A DNA stretch of 64,000 bases from positions 434,001 to 498,000 of the forward strand of contig NZ_SAIQ01000003.1 of the NCBI RefSeq assembly GCF_004118155.1, read 5' to 3'. Made by a program: the position numbers and the translations under genes. Below, piece after piece: positions 1-8,229 of this stretch. Within the stretch, counting starts at the first letter, position 1, and each line of letters begins with the position of its first letter. Origin of the DNA: Edaphocola flava. GTDB lineage: Bacteria; Bacteroidota; Bacteroidia; Chitinophagales; Chitinophagaceae. The notes beneath the pieces are model-generated. The model was not told the origin of the DNA and made no database searches. It worked only from the letters and a program-made list of their open reading frames with translations.

Positions 1-1127
1 TGCACCAATTTTATGAGCAGCAAAAAGGCCAACCGGAAAGCATTGGGGGTTCTGCACGATTCTCTCATCTATGGCTTTTGGAAAATGGCGTATGGAAGCT
101 GGCTAAATCATATAGCTTTGAGCATGTACGCGAAGCAGTAATTACCGATAATGCACTCCCAGAGCAGGATTCAGCAATAGAAAAATGGCTACAGGACAAT
201 AATGTTCCGGCATTGGGCATCGGCATTATTGAAAATGGAAAACTACAGCAGATAAAAGTTTTCGGCGAGCGATCGACAGGAAATGCAGCACCATACAATA
301 CCATTTTTAATGTCGCTTCACTGACCAAACCGGTTACGGCACTGGTTGCCTTAAAGCTGGTAAGTTCAGGAAAATGGAGCCTGGATGAGCCACTGACCAA
401 GTACTGGACGGATCCTGATATTGCTACTGATCCCAGGGCGAAGTTGCTGACCACAAGATTAGTGCTTAGCCACCAGACAGGATTACCGAACTGGCGCTGG
501 AATAATGCGGACAAGAAACTGAAATTTGAATTTGATCCCGGAACAAAATATCAGTATTCCGGAGAGGGATTTGAATACCTGAGAAGGGCTATGGAAAAGA
601 AGTTCGGTAAATCATTACAACAACTGGCCGGGGAACAGATCTTTACTCCCCTGAAATTGAAAGACACCCGTTATACCTGGAGCGAAGCAGTAGATACTGC
701 CCGTCTGGCAATTGGTTATGATGTAAACGGGAAGGCTTATGATATCGTAAAGAACAGAACAGCCAATGCCGCAGATGATCTGATGACAAGCATTGAGGAT
801 TATGGAGCATTTCTGCTCAGTGTACTGAACGGATCAGGATTGAGCAGCACTGTGTTTAAGGAAATGATCACCCCGCAGGTAGCCAGTGAAAAAGGGAAAC
901 ACTTTGGCCTGGGGTTTGAAATCTATGATCTCGGCGACGGAAATTATGCCTTATCTCACGGTGGATCGGATGATGGTGTGCGTACTATTGTATTTCTCTT
1001 ACCCAAAACACAAAAGGGATTACTGATCTTTACCAACGGTGATAATGGTGCACAACTGTATGCACCACTGATCAGGAAATACCTTGGAGCAGATGGCCAG
1101 CGTATTATTGATATAGAAATGAAATAA
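1..1127 (+). CDS. NTF2-like/serine beta-lactamase-family protein (5' end missing)
   Basis: The frame is open from the first full codon at base 3, so the true start lies left of the window; the TTG at 78 is only an internal codon. The first ~35 visible residues (with HLWLLENGVWKL) resemble the last strands of a SnoaL/DUF4440 NTF2-like domain. The rest is a class C beta-lactamase-like serine hydrolase: nucleophile motif SLTK at bases 318-329, YSG at 555-563, and HGG, the KTG equivalent, at 957-965. Such proteins are usually secreted or periplasmic esterases or D-Ala peptidases of unknown substrate; true beta-lactamase activity is not implied. A bidirectional terminator follows at 1173-1203. The family call is firm, the N-terminal domain less so. 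Confidence 0.85.
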   Translation, partial: HQFYEQQKGQPESIGGSARFSHLWLLENGVWKLAKSYSFEHVREAVITDNALPEQDSAIEKWLQDNNVPALGIGIIENGKLQQIKVFGERSTGNAAPYNTIFNVASLTKPVTALVALKLVSSGKWSLDEPLTKYWTDPDIATDPRAKLLTTRLVLSHQTGLPNWRWNNADKKLKFEFDPGTKYQYSGEGFEYLRRAMEKKFGKSLQQLAGEQIFTPLKLKDTRYTWSEAVDTARLAIGYDVNGKAYDIVKNRTANAADDLMTSIEDYGAFLLSVLNGSGLSSTVFKEMITPQVASEKGKHFGLGFEIYDLGDGNYALSHGGSDDGVRTIVFLLPKTQKGLLIFTNGDNGAQLYAPLIRKYLGADGQRIIDIEMK

Positions 1128-1172
1128 TCAGTTGTACCGGATTTGCCTTTCACATGGCGACAGTAAAAAATA

Positions 1173-1203
1173 AAAAGGGGACATGTATTACATGTCCCCT
1201 TTT
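1173..1203. terminator. Bidirectional terminator between two convergent genes
   Basis: Near-perfect hairpin with stem AAAAGGGGACATGT and its complement and a loop of a few bases, bounded by an A run on the left and a T run on the right. It lies between the convergent ends at 1127 (+) and 1242 (-) and can serve both. Confidence 0.8.
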
Positions 1204-1241
1204 ATAATTAAGGCACTACATAAATAGTGTATACTTCGTTA

Positions 1242-2846
1242 TTATTTCTTGATAACCGTTCTTGTATTCACACGCTGACCATCTACCATGGTATTTAGGA
1301 AATAAGTTCCGGCAATCACATGCTGCAATCCGCTGAGTTGCATAGGCCAGGTTCCTTTATCAGTCTTGGTTTCCTGTTGTGCTACTATGCGACCAGTAAT
1401 ATCTACCAGCTCCAGGCGTACTGTTCCTGGCGCATTCAATGTTGCTGTAGTGTTCAATACATCAGAGAATGGGTTAGGATATACGGTATTTGCTCCTAAA
1501 TCTAAAGTAACATTGTTTTTAAACACTACATTACCCCATTTATGGAAGGCATGGTGCAGCTCGTCCAGGTAGGTGCTGCTCGCATCACGATTATAATAAA
1601 CCGCATACATGAAATCCGGCGTCAGGTCTATATCAGATTTGCTGAACGCAATACCCGTATTAGGCAGATTGGTGTATGGCGAAGAAGTAGATCCGTTCGG
1701 CAGTTCCCAATAATCGGGATAACCAACGAAACCGCTTGCATCAGGTTTCATTTCCAGGGCAAGATAGCCATTATAGCTGCCATTGGTGGCATACCAACCC
1801 ACAGTAATATCATCATTGCCGGAACGACCACCACCATAGTGTAATGTCGGAGAGTATACATTGAATCCGTAAAGAGGCGTATTGCCCAGGGCACCGGAGT
1901 TAACACTCACATCACCGGTAGTACCATAATAATCATAACGAACAATTACATTGTCATGTGTCTGATCTGCAAAAGTATAGGCCCAGTTCTTAGAATCATC
2001 GGCATCTTTACAATCCAGTACAATTTTAGATCCTATCCCTGCCGGAGGATTATATACATCAGCAAAGAAAGGTGTAACAGAACCAAAACCATAGTATATA
2101 GCATTAAAATCGATAATGCTGGAATTGATTTGCGTACCTGCAGCATTCTGGTGTACAAAACGTACATAAGTATCTCCGCCAATTTCCGTTAAAGCCAGAT
2201 CCGGTCCGATTTCTCCGTTACTGCCATTCAGAAACACAGTACTACCCCAGTTACCATCCAGACAGGCTTTAGCAAAAATACCGCCGCCAGCAGGGCTATA
2301 CGGATCCTCATAAACAACTGCCGCTTTGCGTAAGTCAGTGCTTTGTGCATCCAGGCGAATGCGGTGTCCGAAATATCCAAGTGTAGAAGTAAGGGTAATG
2401 GTATTATTATAAACTACCGGATTTGTAGGAGATGAAGTAATGTCATACACGTCAATTTTATAGCCTGCCCACTCATAAGCCACCAGGATCTGTGTGTTGC
2501 CTGTAGCAGCATTATACACAGCACCCACCTGGAAAGAAGAAGCATCGTCGTAACGGAATGTTTCATGATACACTACATTGGAAGGATCGCTTGGTTTGGT
2601 AAACTGTACTGTAAACTCGCTCAGCCCGATACCCCATCCGGCAAGATATACATCTACATCTCCCCATGCTGTAGTACCATGTACATTTCTGAAGGAATAG
2701 CAGGAAGCCTCATCAGACTGACTAACAATATTGCCGTTGAATACATGTTCATAAGCATTTGGTGCGACAAATGTCTGTGCCTGCGCTGCTGCAGCTCCGA
2801 TACCTAATGGCACTGCAAGCAGGGCTACTTTGAAAAATTTGTTCAT
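1242..2846 (-). CDS. Secreted protein with T9SS type A sorting domain
   Basis: Predicted 534-aa secreted protein. The ATG at 2846 is preferred over the upstream ATG at 2903 because it places a typical signal peptide (MNKFFKVALLAVPLG...AQA) at the N terminus. The long middle is rich in Gly, Asn, Tyr, Asp and Thr with repeated beta-strand-like patterns; I recognise no catalytic domain. The last ~75 residues are a T9SS type A sorting domain: VYPNPF, then LELVDITGRIV, then a GTYFL segment and a basic end (RTVIKK). This directs export through the type IX system and surface anchoring or release. Function unknown; possibly an adhesin or a beta-propeller-like surface protein. Confidence 0.88.
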   Translation of the reverse strand: MNKFFKVALLAVPLGIGAAAAQAQTFVAPNAYEHVFNGNIVSQSDEASCYSFRNVHGTTAWGDVDVYLAGWGIGLSEFTVQFTKPSDPSNVVYHETFRYDDASSFQVGAVYNAATGNTQILVAYEWAGYKIDVYDITSSPTNPVVYNNTITLTSTLGYFGHRIRLDAQSTDLRKAAVVYEDPYSPAGGGIFAKACLDGNWGSTVFLNGSNGEIGPDLALTEIGGDTYVRFVHQNAAGTQINSSIIDFNAIYYGFGSVTPFFADVYNPPAGIGSKIVLDCKDADDSKNWAYTFADQTHDNVIVRYDYYGTTGDVSVNSGALGNTPLYGFNVYSPTLHYGGGRSGNDDITVGWYATNGSYNGYLALEMKPDASGFVGYPDYWELPNGSTSSPYTNLPNTGIAFSKSDIDLTPDFMYAVYYNRDASSTYLDELHHAFHKWGNVVFKNNVTLDLGANTVYPNPFSDVLNTTATLNAPGTVRLELVDITGRIVAQQETKTDKGTWPMQLSGLQHVIAGTYFLNTMVDGQRVNTRTVIKK

Positions 2847-3087
2847 AATGGGTTGTTTTTTTGGTTGTTTTAAATTTATATAGAGTGAAGAAAAATGCGT
2901 CAAAAAAAAATCTCACCGGAAAGTGATTTTATTGAACAATGCACAAAATAATCAAACCAACATTAATTCCAAATAAAATGAATTAAAAAATGACATGACT
3001 TAACTACCGTTAATATGGGGTTTTGACACATTCGTAAAGAGATATATGTAATAAATCCAACCTGAGCCATTACTAGAATATTTTTTA

Positions 3088-3248
3088 ACAGGGTATCCAC
3101 TAAAAGGAAACAAAATTTAGCATTATAATTTAAGTAGCCTATATATCTATTGCTACCTTTTGCCTTGATGAAAACAAAGTCATTTTTGGTCCTTTCGTTG
3201 CAGGATAAAAGGAGGAAGAAAATAGTAGACTATATGCGGATAGTAGGT
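3088..3248 (+). mobile_element. Short deletion derivative (copy D) of the intergenic MITE-like element
   Basis: 161 bp. The left part matches the first ~83 bp of the 480-bp copy at 39436 and the right part its last ~78 bp, joined at the 9-bp word GCCTTGATG that occurs twice in the full element, 320 bp apart (39510-39518 and 39830-39838). 480 minus 320 predicts 160 bp, close to what is seen. Ends are degenerate (ACAGGGTATCCAC and GCGGATAGTAGGT). No convincing target duplication. It ends 5 bp before the terminator hairpin of the next gene. Confidence 0.75.
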
Positions 3249-3253
3249 TATTT

Positions 3254-3299
3254 GTATGAAAATGAAAGCACACCAAAAGATGTGCTTTCATTTTCATAC
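3254..3299 (-). terminator. Terminator of the Cfr-like gene
   Basis: 19-bp perfect stem (3254-3272 with 3281-3299) and an 8-nt loop, directly after the stop of the minus-strand methyltransferase gene that ends at 3305. Confidence 0.8.
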
Positions 3300-3304
3300 A
3301 GCAG

Positions 3305-4378
3305 CTATTTACTGCGATTCTTCTTCTGTTCATAAGTTGCATGCAGCTGTCCGCAGGCGGCTTCTATGCCGGACCCAAACTGTGTTCTTTTGGTAGCATG
3401 TATACCGCGGGATTGTAATTGCGCGACAAACATGGAAACCTTTTCTGCAGTTGGTTGCTGATAAGCAGCATTGGCACCGAATGCCTGATTGTACCGGATC
3501 ACACTGATGTGGTACAACTCAGGCCGGTACTGTGCCTTGACCATTGCCACCAGCGCATCCAGGTGCTCCTCTGTATCATTTAGATCTTTGATCAGCAGGT
3601 AAGCGAGGTATACCTTGCGGTTGTATGTGCTCACGTATTGATCCAGGACTGCAAGGTTATCTGCCAGGGGAAATTTCGTTTCCAATGGAATGAGTTCTGC
3701 CCGCTGTTCAGGGAATGGTGAATGCACAGATAAGGTAATGGTCACATTTGGAAATTCCCGGACCAGCCGCTCCAGATGAGGTGCAAAACCAACCGTAGAC
3801 ATGGTAATCCTTGTTTGAGAAAAACCTCCGTAACCTTTAGTGGTAAAGGCTTTGATGGCTGTAAATATGTTAGGATTGGCCAGGGCCTCTCCCATTCCCA
3901 TAAAAGCGATACTGTCGGGCAATTTTCTTTGCCAGTGCGGATGAAAGACCTGTGCGCAGATTTCATCAGCAGTAAGATTTTTCATCAGCCCCATCGCGGC
4001 AGTAGCACAGAAACTACAGCCCAGGCCGCATCCGCACTGGGAGGAAATACACATGGAGGTCCATCCACTGCGGTAGTGAGAAAGGACGGTTTCTATTTTT
4101 GCTTTCGACCTGGTTTCAAACAGTATTTTCTCTACCTGCTTAGACGAATGGCTTTCCACTATAGTCAATGGCAGCGGTGTGATACCGAATCGGGATACCA
4201 ATTGCTCCCGCAAGGGCTTAGGCAGTTCTTTTACATCTTCAAAGTTTATGCTACCCTGCTGTAAAGCGTGTACCAACTGTCTGAAGCGGTACGAGGGTAT
4301 ATCCTTACTGGTCAGAAATGACTGTATATGTTCTAATATGCCGCCACTCGGCGGACTGGGTAAGCTGGTGATGTTCAT
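3305..4378 (-). CDS. Cfr/RlmN-family radical SAM 23S rRNA (adenine-2503) methyltransferase, Cfr-like
   Basis: Radical SAM methyltransferase of 357 aa, expected to methylate A2503 of 23S rRNA in the peptidyl-transferase centre. The [4Fe-4S] motif is C117-x3-C121-x2-C124, preceded by C110 and C115; the C-terminal methyl-carrier cysteine is C342 in AACGQL. Several signatures match the resistance enzyme Cfr (as I remember the staphylococcal protein) rather than RlmN: CISSQCGC, FMGMGEALAN (RlmN has a Pro after GE), SVHSPF, KVYLAY, LYHISVIRYN, and RTQFG before the final Cys. Cfr is ~349 aa. The ATG at 4378 aligns with the Cfr N terminus; in-frame ATGs at 4438 and 4474 would add 20 or 32 unlike residues. 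Family certain; C8 (Cfr) versus C2 (RlmN) specificity is inferred. Confidence 0.85.
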   Translation of the reverse strand: MNITSLPSPPSGGILEHIQSFLTSKDIPSYRFRQLVHALQQGSINFEDVKELPKPLREQLVSRFGITPLPLTIVESHSSKQVEKILFETRSKAKIETVLSHYRSGWTSMCISSQCGCGLGCSFCATAAMGLMKNLTADEICAQVFHPHWQRKLPDSIAFMGMGEALANPNIFTAIKAFTTKGYGGFSQTRITMSTVGFAPHLERLVREFPNVTITLSVHSPFPEQRAELIPLETKFPLADNLAVLDQYVSTYNRKVYLAYLLIKDLNDTEEHLDALVAMVKAQYRPELYHISVIRYNQAFGANAAYQQPTAEKVSMFVAQLQSRGIHATKRTQFGSGIEAACGQLHATYEQKKNRSK

Positions 4379-4890
4379 TTTGTATATTGTATTTAAGCTC
4401 CTGTTTTCAGAAAGCCTGATCAGATATTGCTGCTCCATGATTTTAAAGCAGTGTTTCGTTTGGATTTGCGGCAATAAAGAATCGTCAGGGATAGTGCCTA
4501 TGTGGCCTAAACATAAATACGCTTACACAAAATGTACGCACGCATGAAAGCAGGAAAACAGTCGCAGAATAATATTCAGCCAAAAGAAGTGTTCGCTACT
4601 TGTTACAACAAGACTATACCCTGTTTGTGTGTCACACCAGGTATATGTATTGAAACCGTAAATCTTTGTTGGGCTGTATATTGGAAAGGACTTGTACAAT
4701 AAGCATAACTTCTATCCATAAACGTTCATAAAGTTCGTGCCGGAATGCAGCACTGTCTTTATTCGCCAGAAAGAAATTATATTTTACATGCTTATTATAT
4801 TTTGTTTGAAGAATGCAAATGTACAAAAAATACTAAAGTAACAGGCAGTTGTCTTCACAGCACTTCACTACTATCATACATAAATAAGAG
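4379..4890. other. Intergenic region upstream of the Cfr-like gene
   Basis: About 510 bp with no gene I can defend. Short open frames exist on both strands (for example minus 4826-4632, 64 codons) but have no recognisable product, start signal or codon bias. It should contain the promoter of the Cfr-like gene; no clear TAnnTTTG box was found for it. Confidence 0.5.
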
Positions 4891-4915
4891 AACAGCGATT
4901 TATCAAATCGCTGTT
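4891..4915 (-). terminator. Terminator of the ALDH-AraC-SDR operon
   Basis: 11-bp perfect stem AACAGCGATTT with a 3-nt loop, followed on the minus strand by T-rich sequence, 18 bp beyond the SDR stop at 4934. Confidence 0.75.
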
Positions 4916-4933
4916 TATGATATTCATTTTATC

Positions 4934-5731
4934 TTACAGACAACGAATCGTACCCCCATCGACTCTTAATACCGCACCGCTGATATAATCAGCATAACGG
5001 CTGCAGAGATAAGCTACGGCGCCTGCAATTTCTTCAGGTGTTCCGAATCTGCCGGTATCATTCGGAATGAGTTCCTGTACCGCTTTATACCTGATCTCTT
5101 CCGGATCACTACCCCATCCGAATTTCGGTGCAGCCTGCTCCAGCCATTGCTCCACCATAGGGTTGATGATGGCGCCCGGCGATACAACATTGGACGTGAT
5201 GCCGGTTTCTTTAAGCTGCCTGGCCAGTGATACAGACATATTATGATGGGCCGCCAGCGTTGCATTATAATGCGGTTGTTCTTTAATCGGTTGTATGCCC
5301 AGTCCGCCACCGATGTGTATGACCCTGCCCCATCCGAGCAGTTTCATCTGTGGAACAATCCGTTGTACCATACGAACATAAGAAACCACATTGGTATTAT
5401 ACAGATCCAGCCAGTCTTCTGCACTTGCTTCACCCCATGACTGATGCGATGTTGCTCCGGCATTATTAATCAGAATATCCACCGGCCCTGACTTCAATGC
5501 GGCGGCGGCTACTGCATCTGCTCCTTCATTTGTGGAAAGGTCTCCTATGGCAACCTCTGCCGATCCGCCGGAAGCTATAATTTCAGCGGCAACTTCTTCG
5601 GCTCTTTTACGATTACGTCCATGTATAATAACCATGGCACCTTCACTGGCGAGCATTTTAGCAATGGCTTCGCCTAAACCGGAACTTGATCCGGTGACCA
5701 GGGCACGCATGCCCCTTACTTGTATGTCCAT
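4934..5731 (-). CDS. SDR-family protein lacking the catalytic Ser and Lys
   Basis: 265-aa Rossmann-fold protein of the classical short-chain dehydrogenase/reductase family. The cofactor motif TGSSSGLG is at residues 13-20, NNAG at 89-92, and the C-terminal LRVDGG motif is present. The active-site Tyr is Y155 (PHYNATLAA), but the Lys four residues on is L159, and the position of the catalytic Ser 13 residues before the Tyr is G142 in a GGGLG stretch. Either it uses unusual chemistry or it is a binding protein; some annotated SDR subfamilies carry the same YNATLA motif. It is the last gene of an operon with an aldehyde dehydrogenase and an AraC regulator, so a role in aldehyde/alcohol metabolism is plausible but not shown. 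Confidence 0.85.
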   Translation of the reverse strand: MDIQVRGMRALVTGSSSGLGEAIAKMLASEGAMVIIHGRNRKRAEEVAAEIIASGGSAEVAIGDLSTNEGADAVAAAALKSGPVDILINNAGATSHQSWGEASAEDWLDLYNTNVVSYVRMVQRIVPQMKLLGWGRVIHIGGGLGIQPIKEQPHYNATLAAHHNMSVSLARQLKETGITSNVVSPGAIINPMVEQWLEQAAPKFGWGSDPEEIRYKAVQELIPNDTGRFGTPEEIAGAVAYLCSRYADYISGAVLRVDGGTIRCL

Positions 5732-5750
5732 CTTTTAATTGATTTTTATG

Positions 5751-6581
5751 CTATGAATATTTTTTATTTGGTGCATAACCAAAGGCCTTTTTATAGGCAA
5801 AAGAGAAATGTGAGAGGTCCTCGAAACCCAGGTCCAGGTACACATCAGAAGGTTTTTCTTTTCGCTCTTCGATCAGGAAACGGGCGGCTTCCAACCGCTT
5901 TTGTACCAACCATCTGCTCGGGCTGATATGATATATCTTTTCAAAATCGCGCTTGAATCCCGAAAGGCTACGCCCTGTAAGGAAGGCAAACCGATCCATA
6001 GGTACATTATACCTGTAATGGCTGTTCATAAAGGCTTCCAGGTCTATCTTGCCCGGCTCACTAAAGTCGAAGAGTGCATTTTTAAACCCGGGATTATGTT
6101 GTATCAGCAGCAAAACAAGCTCTCTTGTTTTCAAAGCAACAATGCGTTCATCTTGCTGTTGCTGCTGCAGATAAGGAACCAATGAGTCAACAAAACCTTT
6201 CAACAGGATATCGGACTGTATCAGTATCGGCACTTCAGGAGGAAAACTTCCGTCGGCCTTTAGCCCGTATTGCTCGCTCATCTCCCTTAATGTGGACTGA
6301 TCGATATGTACGGCTATAGATCTGAAACTGCCGTCAGTTGTACTTTTGACGTATTTAGTAAGCTGGTTCCTTCTGAAGAAGCGAAAGTCTCCTTCACGAT
6401 AGGCATATTTATGATCGGCAAGCCAGACATCCTGTTTACCCTGCAGGATGTAACTGAAAATATGGTCGGCCACAAAAGCTTCCCCTTCGATATTGGCACC
6501 GGAATAGCTATTCAATACTATCCTGGGCCCCATACCGGGATCCTTTACACTATTTCCTGAGCGGTCATTTTTGCATTCCAT
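5751..6581 (-). CDS. AraC-family transcriptional regulator
   Basis: 276 aa. The N-terminal ~160 residues form a cupin-like sensing domain (LQGKQDVWLADHKYAYREGD), followed by two helix-turn-helix units from about residue 175 to the end, with the family signature DLGFEDLSHFSFAYKKAFG near the C terminus. It binds DNA in the cytoplasm and usually activates neighbouring genes. The gene sits between the ALDH gene (5 bp upstream) and the SDR gene (19 bp downstream), so it is co-transcribed with its probable targets and likely autoregulated. Ligand unknown. Confidence 0.9.
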   Translation of the reverse strand: MECKNDRSGNSVKDPGMGPRIVLNSYSGANIEGEAFVADHIFSYILQGKQDVWLADHKYAYREGDFRFFRRNQLTKYVKSTTDGSFRSIAVHIDQSTLREMSEQYGLKADGSFPPEVPILIQSDILLKGFVDSLVPYLQQQQQDERIVALKTRELVLLLIQHNPGFKNALFDFSEPGKIDLEAFMNSHYRYNVPMDRFAFLTGRSLSGFKRDFEKIYHISPSRWLVQKRLEAARFLIEERKEKPSDVYLDLGFEDLSHFSFAYKKAFGYAPNKKYS

Positions 6582-6586
6582 AATGA

Positions 6587-8002
6587 TCAGCTGATGATTA
6601 CTTTTGGTTCTAATTGTTCTTCCAGTCCATAAACGCCGCCTTCTCTGCCTACACCGGACTGTTTAAATCCACCGAATGGTGCCAGTGCATCATGATAGAT
6701 GGTATTGATGGCCACGCGTCCTGCATTAATCTGAGCGGCAACTTTGCGGGCCCGTTCCATATCCGATGAACTTACATATGCATGCAAGCCATAAATGGTA
6801 TCATTGGCAATGGCGATAGCCTCTTCTTCTGTTTTATAAGTAATAACTGATAATACCGGACCGAAGATCTCTTCCTGGGCAATTGTCATATCGTTATTTA
6901 CTCCTGTAAATATAGTGGGTTTGACATAAAACCCGTCCTGCAATCCTGCTGGTTTACCCGGACCGCCTGCTAAAAGTTCTGCCCCTTCTTCTATACCCAG
7001 GTTGATATAATGCTGTATACGATCAAACTGTTTCTGACTGGCCATCGGACCTATGACTGTATGCTCATCGCGCGGATCGCCTACTGTTTGTTTGGCTACG
7101 GTCTCCAGCAGGATGCGCTTAACCTCGGGCAGCAGTGCTTCCGGCACCAATAGCCGGGTACCTGCAATACAAGCCTGGCCGCTATTCATAAAAGCAGCAT
7201 TTACCGCCATCGGGATAGCGGTCTCCAGATGGGCATCGTCAAGAATGATATTTGGTGATTTGCCACTGAGTTCAAGCGTTATGCGTTTCATGGTATCTAC
7301 TGCATTCCGGGCAATGATCTTGCCAACAAGGGTAGACCCTGTGAACAGGATCTTAACTACAGCAGGATGTGTAGATAATACGGTACCCAGTACATCGCCT
7401 CTGCCATGCACCATATTGATCACTCCCGGAGGAAGGCCTGCACGATCAAAACATTTGGCCAATACCTGCGACTGTATAGCGCTCATTTCACTGGGCTTGA
7501 TCACCACAGTACACCCTGCAGCAATAGCCGCAGCCAGCTTTACGCTGATAGACCCTGAATTGGCATTCCATGCGGTCATGATTGCAGTAACTCCTACCGG
7601 TACCATGGATATTGTAGACTGACCCATGTTGCGCTCAAACTCAAAATCCTTAAGGATGTCTTTAAAATACAGGAAAGTTTCTGCTGCATACTGGTTTGAC
7701 CAGCGGGACCGCTGTACTGTAGCGCCATACTCGGTCGTAGTTGCCTCCTGCAGATCGTCGATCCGCTCCATTAGGGCATCATGCAGACGCTGCAGATAAT
7801 CCATACGTTGTGTGCTGCTTGTTTGCGCAAAAGTTGGCAAAGCAGCCGAAGCAGCAGCTATTGCAGCTGTTATATCCAGCTCATTGCCCAATACTACCTT
7901 GCCAATTTGGTTTCCATCAGAAGGATTGATGATATCCATCTCCTCTGTTCCAGTCGAAGGAATGAATCTTCCATTGACATAATGCTGATTGATTATTTTC
8001 AT
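6587..8002 (-). CDS. NAD(P)-dependent aldehyde dehydrogenase
   Basis: 471-aa member of the aldehyde dehydrogenase superfamily, oxidising an aldehyde to the acid with NAD(P)+. Visible active-site residues are N147 (TAWNANSG), E244 (LELSGKSP) and the nucleophile C278 (NSGQACIAG); the cofactor-binding GSTLVGK is at about 222-228. The ATG at 8002 gives the usual start (MKIINQHYVNGRF); the ATG at 8050 would add 16 residues and overlap the promoter box. First gene of the ALDH-AraC-SDR operon. The substrate cannot be read from sequence. Confidence 0.93.
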   Translation of the reverse strand: MKIINQHYVNGRFIPSTGTEEMDIINPSDGNQIGKVVLGNELDITAAIAAASAALPTFAQTSSTQRMDYLQRLHDALMERIDDLQEATTTEYGATVQRSRWSNQYAAETFLYFKDILKDFEFERNMGQSTISMVPVGVTAIMTAWNANSGSISVKLAAAIAAGCTVVIKPSEMSAIQSQVLAKCFDRAGLPPGVINMVHGRGDVLGTVLSTHPAVVKILFTGSTLVGKIIARNAVDTMKRITLELSGKSPNIILDDAHLETAIPMAVNAAFMNSGQACIAGTRLLVPEALLPEVKRILLETVAKQTVGDPRDEHTVIGPMASQKQFDRIQHYINLGIEEGAELLAGGPGKPAGLQDGFYVKPTIFTGVNNDMTIAQEEIFGPVLSVITYKTEEEAIAIANDTIYGLHAYVSSSDMERARKVAAQINAGRVAINTIYHDALAPFGGFKQSGVGREGGVYGLEEQLEPKVIIS

Positions 8003-8049
8003 TTTGTTGCTTTTAAAACGAGCCACAAAGAGCATCGTTATTTCAAACA

Positions 8050-8057
8050 CAAAATTA
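8050..8057 (-). promoter_or_regulatory. -7 promoter box for the ALDH operon
   Basis: TAATTTTG on the minus strand, matching TAnnTTTG, 47 bp upstream of the ALDH ATG. No clear -33 TTG at the expected distance. Confidence 0.45.
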
Positions 8058-8167
8058 CTCCGATACGCATGCTGCAGGTTTGCCCAAAAGCCCAGATTTC
8101 TTTGCTGAAAAGCCCGCCATTTTTATCTATAAAGCTCCCAAACATATCTTAATCCAGTTTAGCCACA

Positions 8168-8204
8168 AAACAAATACCGCCCGAAACCCGGACGGTATTT
8201 GTTT
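8168..8204 (-). terminator. Terminator after the membrane-anchored hypothetical
   Basis: Hairpin with 12-bp outer stem AAACAAATACCG, an interrupted inner CCG/CGG pairing and A/T-rich flanks, 26 bp beyond the stop at 8230. Confidence 0.7.
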
Positions 8205-8229
8205 TTACTGATTTAAAGGAATACTTGTA

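Noticed and set aside
3305-4378. Plain housekeeping rlmN
   Set aside because: The family fits, but several motif variants are Cfr-like; kept as Cfr-like with specificity open.
4632-4826. 64-codon minus-strand frame
   Set aside because: No start signal, no family resemblance and A/T-driven composition; treated as intergenic.
4934-5731. Sepiapterin reductase partner of the pterin genes
   Set aside because: Unlinked to folE/queD (17 kb away) and lacks the catalytic Ser and Lys.
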